Assembly: GCF_021347895.1 (NCBI RefSeq) | Contig: NC_067114.1 | Location: forward strand, 29,793,873-29,857,872 | DNA from: Acanthochromis polyacanthus | Taxonomy: Eukaryota > Chordata > Actinopteri > Pomacentridae | Direction: 5' to 3' | Length of the DNA stretch: 64,000 nucleotides | In this document: positions 36,838-48,699 of the stretch, piece after piece | How positions within the stretch are numbered: the first letter of the stretch is position 1 | How the letters are laid out: each line of letters begins with the position of its first letter | Notes under the pieces: model-generated | Seen by the model: the letters and a program-made list of their open reading frames with translations, nothing else | The model's database searches: none | Told to the model about the DNA's origin: nothing | Position numbers and translations under genes: made by a program

Positions 36838-37145
36838 TCTCCTGTTGTCTTCATTTACCAACACCAAAAATATTGTTTCCTTGTCTGACAAAAATTCAAC
36901 ATTTTGCAGAAAAATTCCCCAAATTTCTGCAAAAATTGCAAAACCTTCAGGAAGAAAATTCCAATGATTCCTTAAAAGTTTTATTAAAAAAATACCCTAA
37001 ATTTGGCAAGAAAATTCTTGTAAATATTTTCAAATAACGAGTAAAAATCTTACAAGAAACCCTAAAAATATCTAAAGTGATTACATATATATCAGTAATA
37101 TTTTCTTTAAGAACATTCAGAAAAAAATGGACATTAATATTTTTG
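36838..37145 (+). mobile_element. TTAA-type MITE (family 1), left part
   Basis: It begins TCTCCTGTTGTCTTC next to a degraded TTA, and follows the family body (ttgtttccttgtctgac, aaaaccttcaggaagaaaat, gattacatatatatcagtaa) to about 37145. The right terminus is absent. Confidence 0.6.
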
Positions 37146-37149
37146 GTGC

Positions 37150-38485
37150 AACAGAATTAAATTTCTTAGTAAAAGTTTTCAGCTTCATCTTTGTTAAGTT
37201 TAAGCTGGTGTTAAGATTTAGTGCAGCATCATTTAAAATTACACAGTGATTTAATGCTGTAAGGCATCGTTACTCAACAAACCCCTGATAGTTCAGTGGT
37301 GAGCAGTAAAATGAGATCTTGGACACGTGGTAATTATTGTCCTTTTATTGCTCCACCAGCTGCTGAGTCATGAGTGTGGCTTCTATAAAGTGTGATGTGT
37401 TGTACTGTTGGATGTGTTTGGTCTGCTGTGTTTTTGTGTTTGTAAGACAGTAAGCATTTGCACATTCAAAAATCTGTTAACTGAAAAGGCAGACAGTAAA
37501 AGTAGTAAATAAGGAGTGGTTTTGGATGCAGTTTGTCTCCAGTCTTTGTTCTTTTCACCTTAAAATGTCAATAAAGTGGTTTGACAAACAGGAAGACCAT
37601 TTTCCTTGTAAATGTTGAGATAAATTTAAGTTTACAGAAACCAAACATCATAAACAAAGCTAAGCTCCTCTAAAGCTAAAGCTAAAGCTAACTTCTGTAC
37701 ATTCTGTCGATTGATTGTTTAGGAACAAACAGATTGTAAAGTGACTCCAGCAGTTTAATTTGAAAGTGAAGCACAACAAAACAGTGTGATTATCTTTTGG
37801 TATGAATGCACATTCAGACGTATTATTGGTCACCAGTTGTGCTCTGAGCTGAATGTTAAGAGAAGCAGGACAAATGGCTGAAAGATGCACGAGACAAGAA
37901 GAAACTTTAACAAACTCTGGAGCCCTTAAAGGAGAAGATGGAGAACTTAGACCCAGTTAAAGTGAAGTTTGATCGAACCATACATCACATTACACACAAA
38001 AAAGGAGTCATTAAGGATCAGGTTAGGAAGCTGAGCAGACCTGCAGGACAATGCATCCTCCCACTCAGGCACAGCTTGAGGAGCACGACAAAGAGTCCAA
38101 AATGTTGAAAAGACCTCCAAACCCACAAGATCTCAATCCAATCAAGAATCCAAGAGCCGCATAACATCCCCTGATCCATGAAAACCCCACCCAAACCCAC
38201 AGGACCTAAAGGATCCACAGACACCCCCAGAGCTCCTGTTTCTACACCCTGACGGTTAGTCCTGTTTCTGTGGCACAAAGAGGACCTACACAGTATGAGG
38301 TAGTTATATTAATGCTGTAACTGATTAATGTTCTGTATTTTATAACCTTAAACACGTTGCTGAGATTAAAACGATAATTTACGCTCTGCTTATGGAGGCC
38401 GTCGCTGTTCCTCACATTCTGTTCACTCATGAGTGCAAACACACCTTCCTCTGTAAACACACATGTAGAGGATAAGCTCATCTGC
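37150..38485. other. Intergenic, nothing recognised
   Basis: No exon or known repeat seen. A short aagctaaagctaaagcta run lies near 37672. Confidence 0.35.
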
Positions 38486-38487
38486 AT

Positions 38488-38490
<3 letters not shown>

Positions 38491-38559
<69 letters not shown>

Positions 38560-38695
38560 AACCACATAAACGCTATTCATCTTAAGTATGTGCAGCAGAT
38601 TGAGATTTAGATCTCCCACTTCCTTGGACTGATTCCTCTCTTCTGTGCTTCTAATGCATGCACACACAATCACCATCATGCATGCATTAAATCAT

Positions 38696-38753
<58 letters not shown>

Positions 38754-38872
38754 ATGAGGTTTCCTGTTTCATGCAAATCAAATCTCCGTTGGCTGCCCAG
38801 CTCCGTCTTTGTGGCCTTATGCAAATGACTAGTTAATAAATGCTGGCTAATGAATTCATTACATGCTATCTG

Positions 38873-38958
<86 letters not shown>

Positions 38959-38997
38959 ACACACACACACACACACGCTAAACACACACACACATCA
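38491..38997. repeat. Cluster of three (CA)n microsatellites
   Basis: CA tracts at 38491-38556, 38696-38751 and 38873-38976, plus short CA runs to 39018, all in the same phase and orientation within 530 bp. Between them is unique DNA with repeated atgcaaat and atgcatg words. Confidence 0.97.
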
Positions 38998-39073
38998 AAA
39001 TGCTAAACACACACACACCTGATGTGAGCTGAATAACAATAGACAAGCTTTGGCTCAGTGTACGTCCACATTC

Positions 39074-39128
39074 AGAGAATAGAATAGAATAGAATAGAAT
39101 AGAATAGAATAGAATAGAATAGAATAGA
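39074..39128. repeat. (AGAAT)n pentanucleotide
   Basis: About eleven uninterrupted AGAAT units. Confidence 0.97.
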
Positions 39129-39666
39129 ACATATACATGTTACTTTGTTTATATACATGTTACACGTTTACTTTCCTGTCAGAGATGGACTCTTATTCTG
39201 TATAACTTTTAGGTCTTGATGCTGATTTCCGGTCCAGCATCACTCTGTAACTTTCTTGGTCTGACTCCAGCTGTTTGAGCTGCAAACTCTCAGATCTCAG
39301 GGCTCACAACAAATCACTGAACATCTACGGTTCCCTCCCAGTGAAAAGATCTGAGAAAGTCTTCAGCCACCTTTTTTCCCCACATTGCAGGATATATTCA
39401 CTTCCTTCAAACTAATCAGACTTGCTATCAACTTGAATGACTCGTTCAGTGATTCCAGACTGATTTTTTATTTTGTTTTTAAACGTTGGAGAGCTCAGCT
39501 GAACTGAAAAGTGAACAGATCTTTTCAGGAATAATTCAGTGGAGTTCCCTCACCAAAGAGACACGTTATGCTGAACAAAACAAAGGGTGTTTTACCACAA
39601 TGTGTCCCTCTGATACTGACAGAACAAACAACAGACTATAAAAACAAGAGCAATCCGAGATTTCTG

Positions 39667-39907
39667 ACCTCCGCCAAGGGAAGATGTGGATAGTAAAGTT
39701 GGAAAATCTAAATCCGGATCCAGAATCCAGATCCTTATCCGGATCAACACAAAATTTGAATGGAGTCTTCCCTGGGCCAAGATCCACCTCTGGTGCAAAT
39801 TTCATGAAGATCCGACAAGTAGTTTCCGAGAAATCCTGTCCACAGACACGCACACAGACAGACAAAAAAATAAACGGACCCGATCGCATAACCTCCTTGA
39901 CGGAGGT
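39667..39907. mobile_element. Candidate MITE with ACCTCCGCCAAGG termini
   Basis: The left end acctccgccaagg is the inverse of the right end ccttgacggaggt, apart from one base. The right end is itself an imperfect palindrome (acctccttgacggaggt). The 241-bp body contains caaatttcatgaagatccga and gacccgatcgcataa, which I recall from a common fish repeat. Target duplications are not evident. Confidence 0.5.
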
Positions 39908-41380
39908 AATAAAACTACAATTATAGCAAGAGACCCAGAGACAGTCGACATACTGAGTCCTCCCTGTCTTCTGCTCCCTTTTTAAACCTATTTACTTGTG
40001 TAAGATAGATCAGAAAAACAGTGAACACAGATTTATTTTGCCATTCGTGTAATTTGGTCCTTTTTAACTCATATTAAATTGCATAAAAAGTCAGAGCACT
40101 TGCTTTTTTTACCAAAGTTTTGTTCGTGGAAGTTGTAGTTAAACTCAAAGGACCAACAGTAAATTATAAATATGTGTGCTTTGGCTCATTGGTGCGCAGG
40201 GAATATGTAGTGTTTTGTGTATAATGACTAGAACTAGTTAAGTGTCATTCTAGGAAAATGTAATTTCTGTGATATGAATGAATCATTCTGTGTTCTTGTG
40301 ATGAAATAAATAAATAAAACACATTTATCAGACAAACTGCATTCTCAGATGAAAAAAAATCATTATTATCATTAATAATAATAATGACCCTAATCAGGAA
40401 ATTCTACCAGAATTTAGGGCAAATGTAGTAAATTAAAGCGTTTAATGAAAAACCTTAGTGCTTTTTGTGAAGGTGGAAGGTCAGAGGTCACGCTGTGTGA
40501 CAAAATAAACGATAATGGAGCTCAGAGAGGATGAATGCAGACGAGGAAGATAAAGTGTGTTTCTGTGTCTGTAGTCTGTCTTACCAAAGCAGAACACCGA
40601 CAGTGAGACCAAATATAGGAAAACACAGAAAATTACCATCATGAATTATTATGGAAATGGGCACCGCTGGAGGCTGTATCACGCCATAATACACTCCTGT
40701 AGTTTGTTCAGGTCTGTGTGTGTGTGGGCATGTCTCTAATGAATGTGATTTTTCATGCTTTCTCGTTGTGCTGCAGCTCACTTTGCTGCATATTGTCAAA
40801 AATAATTAACCCCTTTGAGCCCACTGGTTCATGCGTTTTTTTCCACTCGTGTTTTACATTTGATGAATCCTTTCAGGTAGAAATGGAATGCCTTTTGTTG
40901 TTCAAAATATATTATAAAATCGTAGATCAGTTTGATATCAAAATCACTTTTATTTAGTTCAACAGTTACAGTCGTGAGTTGCTTAAAATGATGGGAAAAT
41001 ATCAACCTGACTGTTCCATCAGCTCACCAAATAAAGATTATTTTTTATCTTTCCCAGCTTTGCATGCAAGTTATACCTTTATTTTGTCTGGTTTTAGAAT
41101 ACTTATGTATTTTTTCGTACATACATTCACAGTATGCTGTCACAGGGTTTTCCTTTTCTAGACGAGACACATTTTTTCATTTATTTTCTGCTGTTTAAGT
41201 ACTTGCTTCAGTTTTGTTGGAAAGCACACACATTCAAATATATTCTCAGATAAAGCATAGACAACAGGACCGTATTGTGGATGACTGCATGTGGAGTCCA
41301 TTTAGAATAGTAAAACTGGGCTGCAGCTGGTGGCTACGGTCAAAGCTCAGAATTAAAAGTAACTAGAAAGAACAAAGGCT
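39908..41380. other. Intergenic, nothing firm
   Basis: AT-rich, with aataataataat-type runs near 40370. At 40807 the words ttaacccctttgagccc resemble one terminus of another TTAA-type MITE, but no second end was found. Confidence 0.35.
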
Positions 41381-41384
41381 GCTC

Positions 41385-41985
41385 ATTCCTCCATGTGACA
41401 TTGTCAGAAATGCGGCATTTGCTTATTAGTTATTGATAATCAGAATCCTTGAACTTGTCCCAGAACGCCCTAAAAAAAAATCCTCTTTTGACCTCTTAAA
41501 ATGAGTGTGTTCTCAAAATGTTCGAAAATTGTCAAAAATTACCTGAAATATGTGCAAAATGACTAGAAATGGCTCAAATTCATTCAGAACTTGCTCAAAA
41601 AATCCTCCTTCACTGTTCAAAATCTGTCCAGCATGAGTTAATCCTCTGGGAGGACTGAGAATGGTTAAAAAATTACTAGAAATGGATCTAAAATTACTTT
41701 AAAATGTCTTCAAACTATCAAAATGTTCTTTAAAAAGTAGGACTTATTCACAGATAGAGTTTTACAAACATTGGCGGTCCTCAGCGGTGGATTTGTTGAA
41801 GGATCACAATCATGTGATCATGCAGTGTTCACCTGTTGTCATGGTTACAGTGGCATCATGCCGGTATTGCGCAATGATGCAGAAATCTTTAACAAATCCA
41901 TGGATCCAGACTATAAGCTGCATCACTGCCAGAATCTGATCACTTGGTCCTTGGATCATTTCTGACCTTTCTACTGTCAGATGGA
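41385..41985 (+). repeat. Unnamed repeat family A, copy 1
   Basis: Two blocks (41385-41460 and 41772-41985) match the copy at 60990-61515: tgctcattcc, tttattagtt-like tattgat, then gatttgttgaaggatcac, ttgtcatggttacagtg, gatccagactataagctgca, ttggtccttggatcatttct. The DNA between the blocks (41461-41771) is unlike the other copy. Class unknown. Confidence 0.7.
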
Positions 41986-42099
41986 CATTACTTTACATAA
42001 AAGCATCGAAATGAAACTGTAGAATTGTAGAAAAGGTTCCTTATAATCATCAGGTAGTTCGTGTATTTAAAATGTGAACTCCATCGGTCATGTACTCAT

Positions 42100-42114
42100 T
42101 AGTGCCCCCTGTGG
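42100..42114 (-). promoter_or_regulatory. CTCF-like motif
   Basis: TAGTGCCCCCTGTGG is the reverse complement of CCACAGGGGGCACTA, an excellent match to the extended CTCF core. Confidence 0.4.
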
Positions 42115-44579
42115 CATCAGGTGGTAACAGCTTGTGTGTCTGTGAGGACTAAATTACCCAGAAAGTCGGAGCGACCGTCACAGTTTTGAACACTGTTTTC
42201 ATCTGCGCTGTTTAATTTCATCAACTTTCAGTCTCACCGTTTAACTCCACGCTGGAAGCCCACAGGGACCGGCCAATCAGGACGCAGGAGGGCCACGGGC
42301 ATTTCCTGTCAGCAATCAGCACCGTTCAGGTGTGATGGATGGATATCAGTCACACACACACACACACACACACTCTAGCCGTGGTGAAGTTAAACAGTGC
42401 TGAGTGTGTGACACCTCCATCCATTACTCTACAGCAGGAGTGTTTGTGCCAGAAGCTGATGATGTACAGACCTGCTGCGTGCGCTCATGCGTCATATGTG
42501 TACTTTTTAATTTTTTAAGATCTGTTGGAGAATTTTGGCCACTTTTATTAGACAGAAACAGTGCAGATTGACAGCAAATATGATGGAGAAAGCAGCAGAG
42601 CGATATCCAGAGAAAGTCCAGCTGGAATCAAACCTGTGACTCACTATTGATGACATCTGTAGCCGTGTGGGTTGTGTCTGAATCAAACAGGTCAACGTCA
42701 GCATTTCATTTTACTAAAATCTCACTTCTACCTTCTTTATTCACTCCTGACTATTGTAGGCCACAAACCCAAAGCTTATTTTGCACAAAATAAGTCATTT
42801 TAAGACCTCTATGACATTCTGTAACAGAAAGAAAAAACAAGAAATCCAATGAGCTCTGTGGTGGCAGAAAACTCCCTTAAAACTGGAAGAAACCTGCAGC
42901 AGAACCAGGTTTAGGGAGAGTGGACGTCTGCCTCGCCCGTTTGGGGTGAAACTGAAGAGGAAACAACAAACAACATATTCATTCATTCATTCATTCATTC
43001 ATTCAAGTTTATTTGAAAAAGGACAGCGTGCAGTTACATTAAAAAGATGGCTGCACCAGATTTAGCATCATGCTAATTTCCATCTGTAGTCCTTGGTCCA
43101 TAAAAAACAAACATATGAGAGAAGATCAGGAACATGTAGTCAGAGAGGACAAAACACAAACTACAGCAAAGAATTTACGATGTTTTAGGAGATTTTTACT
43201 GTATTTGTACTGTATTTTTACAGTATTTTATCTTACGTTTTTGCCTGGGTGACCCCAAACTATTGATAGTTTATAAATGAACTTAATTTGGACTAAGGGT
43301 TCCCTACCTCAGTTTTTTATTATTTTGTTCCCTACGGAAAGCTTTAGAGGTGGACTTGTATGTTAAGGCACATACTTTTATAATAGATTTACTTAATAAA
43401 CTGCCAAAACATTTACACTCACAGCACGAATGAAGAGAAACAGCCTCAAACCAATCACACTGAATGTTCTGATCCATCAGAGTTACAAGTTAGATGTTAA
43501 TATATCTATTTTAAGTTTTTTATCTCCGGTCTTTTTCTTACTTTCTTTGTCCCACCAGATGTTTTAGTTCACATTTTAATCAATCACATGATGACTAGGG
43601 CCTCGTTTCAGTTGGACGTTTAATGAAAATCCCAAACCTGCCCAGCCTTTCTGACCACTTCACTGAAATCTAAAACCAAAAATGCTTTAATTAAACACAC
43701 AGTGATGTAATGTTTTTGCTGTGGGAGTTTAAAGTTAAACTAGATGATTAAAAACAATCACATTTATAAAAAGTCTACTCCCAGAATGACACATGGGTGA
43801 TTTAAAACGGTGACACAGCTCCTTCTTCATCCAGCTCCCTGTGCTTTAACTTGAATTATGAACTCCAGATAATGAATTTCTTTTAATTAATTAATTAATT
43901 AATTTCGTCTCAAAATGCACACACCACAAATAGATAGTTTCTTTTTTACCTGCTGTGTGCACATGATTACCAATTAAAGCAAACGGTGAGCGATGGGCCG
44001 GTGTGGAGCGCAGATAGCAGCCGCCTCATGTTTCTCCCTCGGCTCCCATTAATATAGAATTCTGATAATGAAATTATATTTAAATGGTAGCTGCAGTTTT
44101 TAAAAACACCTCCTCTCTTTGTGGAGGTGAAGGTGGTGGTGGAGGGTGGTGGTGATGGGGGGGCTGTTAACGCTGAGAGCCGCTGAATGAAACGGAGGGA
44201 GCAGATAAAGCCCTGCTCATGTATCAGCCTGCTCACCTGTCTGCAGCCAGACCAACGTAATGGATAGACACGAGCTGCAACCATCACTCATACTCACACC
44301 GCCGCCTGCCTGCCTGCATGGGTGTGTGTGTGAGGAAGAGAAACAGAGGAAGAGGGAGTGTGTGTTGGTGTGTGTGTGTTTTGTGTGTTTGCTGGTGGTG
44401 GTGGTGGGAGTGATTATATGTCTGCATGGGTGCATGACAGAGAGACAGAGACAGAGTGTGTAGCTGTGTGTGTGTGTGTGCATTTGCGTGTACGAATGTG
44501 TTTGTGTAATCGTGTGATTCCTGACTTTCTTTCTGTCATTTTGATTGATATTTCTAACACTGACACCATTTTAGAAAGA
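42115..44579. other. Intergenic; minor repeats only
   Basis: Short (CA)n at 42353-42372, (ATTC)n at 42977-43004, and (TTAA)n near 43884-43903. A fragment ggtgaccccaaactattga near 43250 resembles a terminus of the transposon family at 7895. No exon recognised. Confidence 0.4.
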
Positions 44580-44603
44580 GTCTCTCTCTCTCTCTCTCTC
44601 TCT
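44580..44603. repeat. (TC)n microsatellite
   Basis: Twelve TC units, directly before the long T-rich minisatellite. Confidence 0.95.
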
Positions 44604-44619
44604 AGTGTGTCTGTGTGTG

Positions 44620-45336
44620 TGTTTTATTTTTGTCATTTTGTCTCATTTTTATCATTTGTGTGTCCTTTTTCTCATTTTGTCTCATTTTTATCATTTGTGT
44701 GTCCTTTTTTGTCATTTTGTCTCATTTTAGTCATTTTTGTGTCTCATGTTTGTCATTTTGTCTCATTTTATCATTTTGTGTCTTATTTTTGTCATTTTGT
44801 CTCATTTTTATCATTTTGTATCTCATTTTTGCTATTTAATGTCATTTTTATCATTTTGTGTCTATTTTTGTCATTTTGTATCTTGTTTTGTTCATTTTGT
44901 GTCTCATCTTTGTCATTTTGTCTCATTTTTATCATTTTGTGTCTCCTTTTTTGCCATTTTGTCTCATTTTGTCATTTTTTGTCTCGTTTTTATCATGTGT
45001 CTCATTTTTGTCATTGTGTGTGTAGTTTTTGTCATTTTGTTTCTCATTTTTATCATTTTGTGTCTCATTTTTGTCAATTTCTCTCATTTTTGTCATTTTA
45101 TGTCTAATTGTTATCATTTTGTGTCTTGTTTTTGTCATTTTGTCTCATTCTTATTATCATTTTGTATCTGACTTTTGTCGTTTTGTCTAGATATTATCGT
45201 TTGTGTCTCAGTTTTTTCATTTTGTGTCTAGTTTTTATAATTTTGTATCTCATTTTTGTCATTTTGCCTCATTTTTATCATTTTGTGTCTCGGTTTTATT
45301 TTTTATCATTTTGTATCTAGTTTTTGTCATTGTATG
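44620..45336. repeat. Degenerate TTTTGTCTCATTTTTATCA minisatellite
   Basis: About 700 bp built from units of about 19 bp alternating gtcattttg, tctcattttt and atcattttgtg, with many point changes. It stays open in more than one frame on the plus strand because stop codons are rare in the unit; the hypothetical products (F-, S-, C-, H-rich) are not credible proteins. Confidence 0.9.
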
Positions 45337-45699
45337 TCATGTATGCGTTTGTGCGTGTGTGTATGTGTATGCGTGCGTGTGTGTGCGCGTGTGTGTGTGT
45401 GCATGCATGTGTGCGTGGGAGGAAGAGGTTATGGGAAAAGGTCATCAGTGTGAACCAGAGTGATGGACAGCTGGCAGGACCTGCAGGGCGTCTGAGCAGT
45501 AAGAGGTGAAGCAGAGCTGTCAGTCCAAAGAAAAAAACCAACATGCTGACATTAAGAGGAGGTTAAAGCTTTTATTGTGGCAGCAGGAGGGCTTTTATTG
45601 TGGAGTCACATGTACAACAATGTCTTTAGAGATAAAGAACACACAAAGCTGCACATGTGAGTTTGGCTGAGCTAGCGGCTCATGATTTACATCCACTGG

Positions 45700-45907
45700 A
45701 GATATTCAGTGTTGAAGACAGTAAAAGTGTAGAGGTTGGACCAGTGCTGAGTGTTATCAGAAAACAGTTATCAGAAAATATTGTAGAAGTATCCAGCATT
45801 GTTCTTGAGAATGTAAAACATTGTAAAATTCCCCACTGTGGGATGAATACAGGCTTATCTTATCTTATCTTATCTTATCTTATCTTATCTTATCTTATCT
45901 TATCTTA
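45700..45907 (+). mobile_element. LINE 3' tail with (ATCTT)n
   Basis: aaaattccccactgtgggat followed by gaatacaggc and about eleven ATCTT units is the typical 3' end of a Rex1-like or related fish LINE, whose tail is a pentanucleotide array. The coding part is absent; only about 150 bp precede the tail. Confidence 0.55.
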
Positions 45908-46032
45908 AATCCCACCTTTCACCATAAATAATAAATAAACAGGTGGTTCAGAGATTTCAAAAATTGGGTTTTGACCCAAAGTTTTGATTCAGTACTGGAC
46001 ACTGTGTAAAGTTCCCTCCAAGCTGTTGCAGT

Positions 46033-46147
46033 GGTTCTGTTCGGTTCCAGCGGTTCTGTTCGGTTCCAGTGGTTCTGTTCGGTTCCAGCGGTTCTGTTCG
46101 GTTCCAGTGGTTCTGTTCGGTTCCAGCGGTTCTGTTCGGTTCCCAGC
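46033..46147. repeat. 19-bp minisatellite with alternating units
   Basis: Six copies of GGTTCTGTTCGGTTCCAG plus a 19th base. That last base alternates C, T, C, T, C through the first five units, so the true period is 38 bp. The last unit has an extra C. Confidence 0.95.
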
Positions 46148-46689
46148 GGATCAGACTCCGACTGGAGAAACTCTAGATGTGGAACATTCAGCCTCAACAT
46201 GAAGCACGTCATGTCTGTCAACTCTGAGGTTTCCATCTGGACAAAAACCTCTCAGAAAGTTGGCGAGTTTCAGCTCGTTTTCTTTGTCACACCAAGCTGA
46301 GGTCTGTGCTGCTAATGAGTGGAGCGACGTTAATATATGTGGCCATCAAAATCAAATCTGGAGTCGTGTCTTTATGAAGCTCTGGTGTGTTTTTTCCACC
46401 TCCGTCTGTTACTGCTGCAGAAATACCAGTATGCTGCTCCAAAAGCAACTGAAGGTGAAGCTGAATTTTTACAGTTGCTGCTGTTTTTTAGAGATATTTT
46501 TCAATGAACAGAACAGAAGAAAATGCATGCACGTGTATGAATAGATGCTGATTTTTTTAACCTTTAAAACTTTCTTTTTTTTTTACAATTTTTTTCAGTG
46601 TCTTCTACTTTGGTTCTCCTGTTGATGTGACTGACTTTTTTATGTGTTTTCATTGACTCCTGTACTTCCTTCATGCATTTATTACAACA

Positions 46690-47875
46690 TTACTCTAAAA
46701 CAGACCGACGGATTTGGATGAAATTTTCAGTGAAGGTCAGAAATGATCCAAGGACCAAGTGATCAGATTCTGGCAGTGATGTAGCTTATAGTCTGGATCT
46801 ATGGATTTGTTAAAGGTTTCTGTATCATTGTGAGATAGCGGCACGAGCCTAGCAGTGGAACCCCGGCTCAGGATGATTTTGGTGCCCTGCGCCAGTATTT
46901 TAAGCCGGTGATCACGAATCTGGGTGTAAAATTTGACTGCACCCTCAAACTTGAAGCGCAGGTCAGTTCAGTTGTAAAAACAAGCTTCTTCCAAATCCGA
47001 CAACTGGCTAAAGTTAAGCCTATTCTGTCTCCGAAGCATTTTGAAATATTAATTCATGCTTTTGTGACCAACCGTCTTGATTATTGTAATGCGCTGTATG
47101 TCGGTCTTGAAGAAAAACTCTTGTATCGTCTACAGTTGATACAAAATGCAACAGCTTGACTCTTGACAGGGACTAAAAAGAGGGAGCACATAACTCCTAT
47201 CCTGAAGTCTTTGCATTGGCTTCCCGTACGCTACAGAATTGATTTTAAAATTCTTTTATTTGTTTTTAAAAGCCTTCATGGTCTTGCACCACAATATCTG
47301 ACTGAGCTGGTGCAGCCCTATGTACCAGCACGTTCCCTCAGATCAGCTGATCTTTCATTGCTGGTGACCCCAAAGTCAAACAAGAGAAGGAGAGGTGCTC
47401 GGTCTTTTTCTGTCGCTGGTCCTATTTTATGGAATGCACTACCTTTGCACCTTAGACAGATCGATTCACTGCCTGTTTTTAAATCAGCTCTTAAAACACA
47501 TCTTTTTACTTTAGCTTTTAATTCATTCTAAGTTGTAATTTTATACCTGTTTTTATTTTGCTTATTGCTTTTTAATGTCTTATATATTTTATGTGTGTAC
47601 TGCACTTTGGTCAACTGTGTTGTTTTGTAAAGTGCATTATAAATAAAGTTGGATTGGATTGGACTGTAACCATGACAACCAGTGAGCACTACATCAGCTG
47701 ATTGTGATCCTACTACAAATCCACCTCTGAGAACTTATCAGGACTTATCCATCAGAAATGATCCAAGGAACAGCTGATTAAACTGTGGGGGTGTTTCTGA
47801 GTCCCATCAATTCCTGCTACATATTTAGTTCACGTGATCCGTTATCTGTACATAACGTACACATGCAGAACGAGA
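46690..47875 (-). repeat. Unnamed repeat family A, copy 2, split by an L2 LINE
   Basis: The parts 46690-46850 and 47663-47875 together match the reverse complement of 61150-61510 without a gap of note (aggtcagaaatgatccaagg; then aaccatgacaaccagtgagc and aagtatccatcag-like text). The L2 element between them is the later insertion. Confidence 0.85.
46851..47662 (+). mobile_element. L2-clade LINE, 3' fragment
   Basis: It encodes the C-terminal end of an L2-type ORF2: NLGVKFDCTLKLEAQVSSVV, RLDYCNALYVGLEEKLLYRL, then EHITPILKSLHWLPVRYRID, LHGLAPQYLTEL and GPILWNALPLHLRQ. The frame is kept from about 46908 to the stop at 47531 except for one TGA at 47157-47159, where the family has CGA (arginine), a typical CpG decay. 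The 3' end is gtgcattataaataaagttg followed by GGATT repeats, the L2-type tail. It is 5'-truncated. Confidence 0.92.
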
Positions 47876-48455
47876 CTTTAGCGTCAGAAATCATAGATAG
47901 ATTTGTCCTCTTCCTCTGTGTCTCTCTGCAGGTGTGTTTTAGAGCTTGTTGTGTTTCAATCTGAGCCTGATTCTGCTGCAGATTTCTTCCTTTTCCGTCT
48001 CTTCCATCCTCTCCTCTGTCTCCAAATGCTTTCCAAAAGGCTTCCCTCCATAATATAGTCAAGTCATGACATTAACATTAAATTACTGAGGCAAATTTGC
48101 TGCGTTAATCGTTAATATCAAATAGAAATCACTCTTGAGTCATCTTCTCTTGTCTTACACAGATAAAGGGCACCAGTCCACTGCTTATATGACTGTATAT
48201 GTAACACAGAGCCTCCTTGTTTCCATCCAGATGCCTGCATGTCTTCCTGTTCAAACAGCCCTGCTGACCCCTGGGATGTGACCTCTGCAGGGGTCAGAGG
48301 TCATCCTCCCAGCCTGCTGCTGTTGCCACGGTGATGGACGGCATCCTGAGTGGCGTCTGCGAGGGAGTGAGAGGATTTATCCACCAGAATCTGTGCATAT
48401 GGTTGTGTGTTCGACACGACGTAGATTTAAGAGCAACAAGGGGAGATAGAGTCCT

Positions 48456-48458
<3 letters not shown>
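47876..48458. other. Intergenic, nothing recognised
   Basis: No exon or known repeat. Confidence 0.35.

Positions 48459-48540
<82 letters not shown>
48459..48540. repeat. (GT)n microsatellite
   Basis: About 41 GT units. A shorter (CA)n lies at 48668-48696. Confidence 0.98.
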
Positions 48541-48541
<1 letters not shown>

Positions 48542-48668
48542 AGAGACTTTGTTCTGCATCGTTCATAATGAGGAACAGAATTTTGATAATTTCATTAGAA
48601 ACATTACAATCTGATTACGGGACAGCAGCAGGTCCTGTGTGTAAATGGGCCACACACAGAGCAGACAG

Positions 48669-48699
<31 letters not shown>

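Noticed and set aside
44358..45107. 249-codon open frame
   Set aside because: Lies within a degenerate T-rich minisatellite; long only because the repeat unit lacks stop codons.
46033..46147. Regularly spaced repeats resembling a CRISPR array
   Set aside because: Units are directly adjacent with no spacers, and the genome is a vertebrate.
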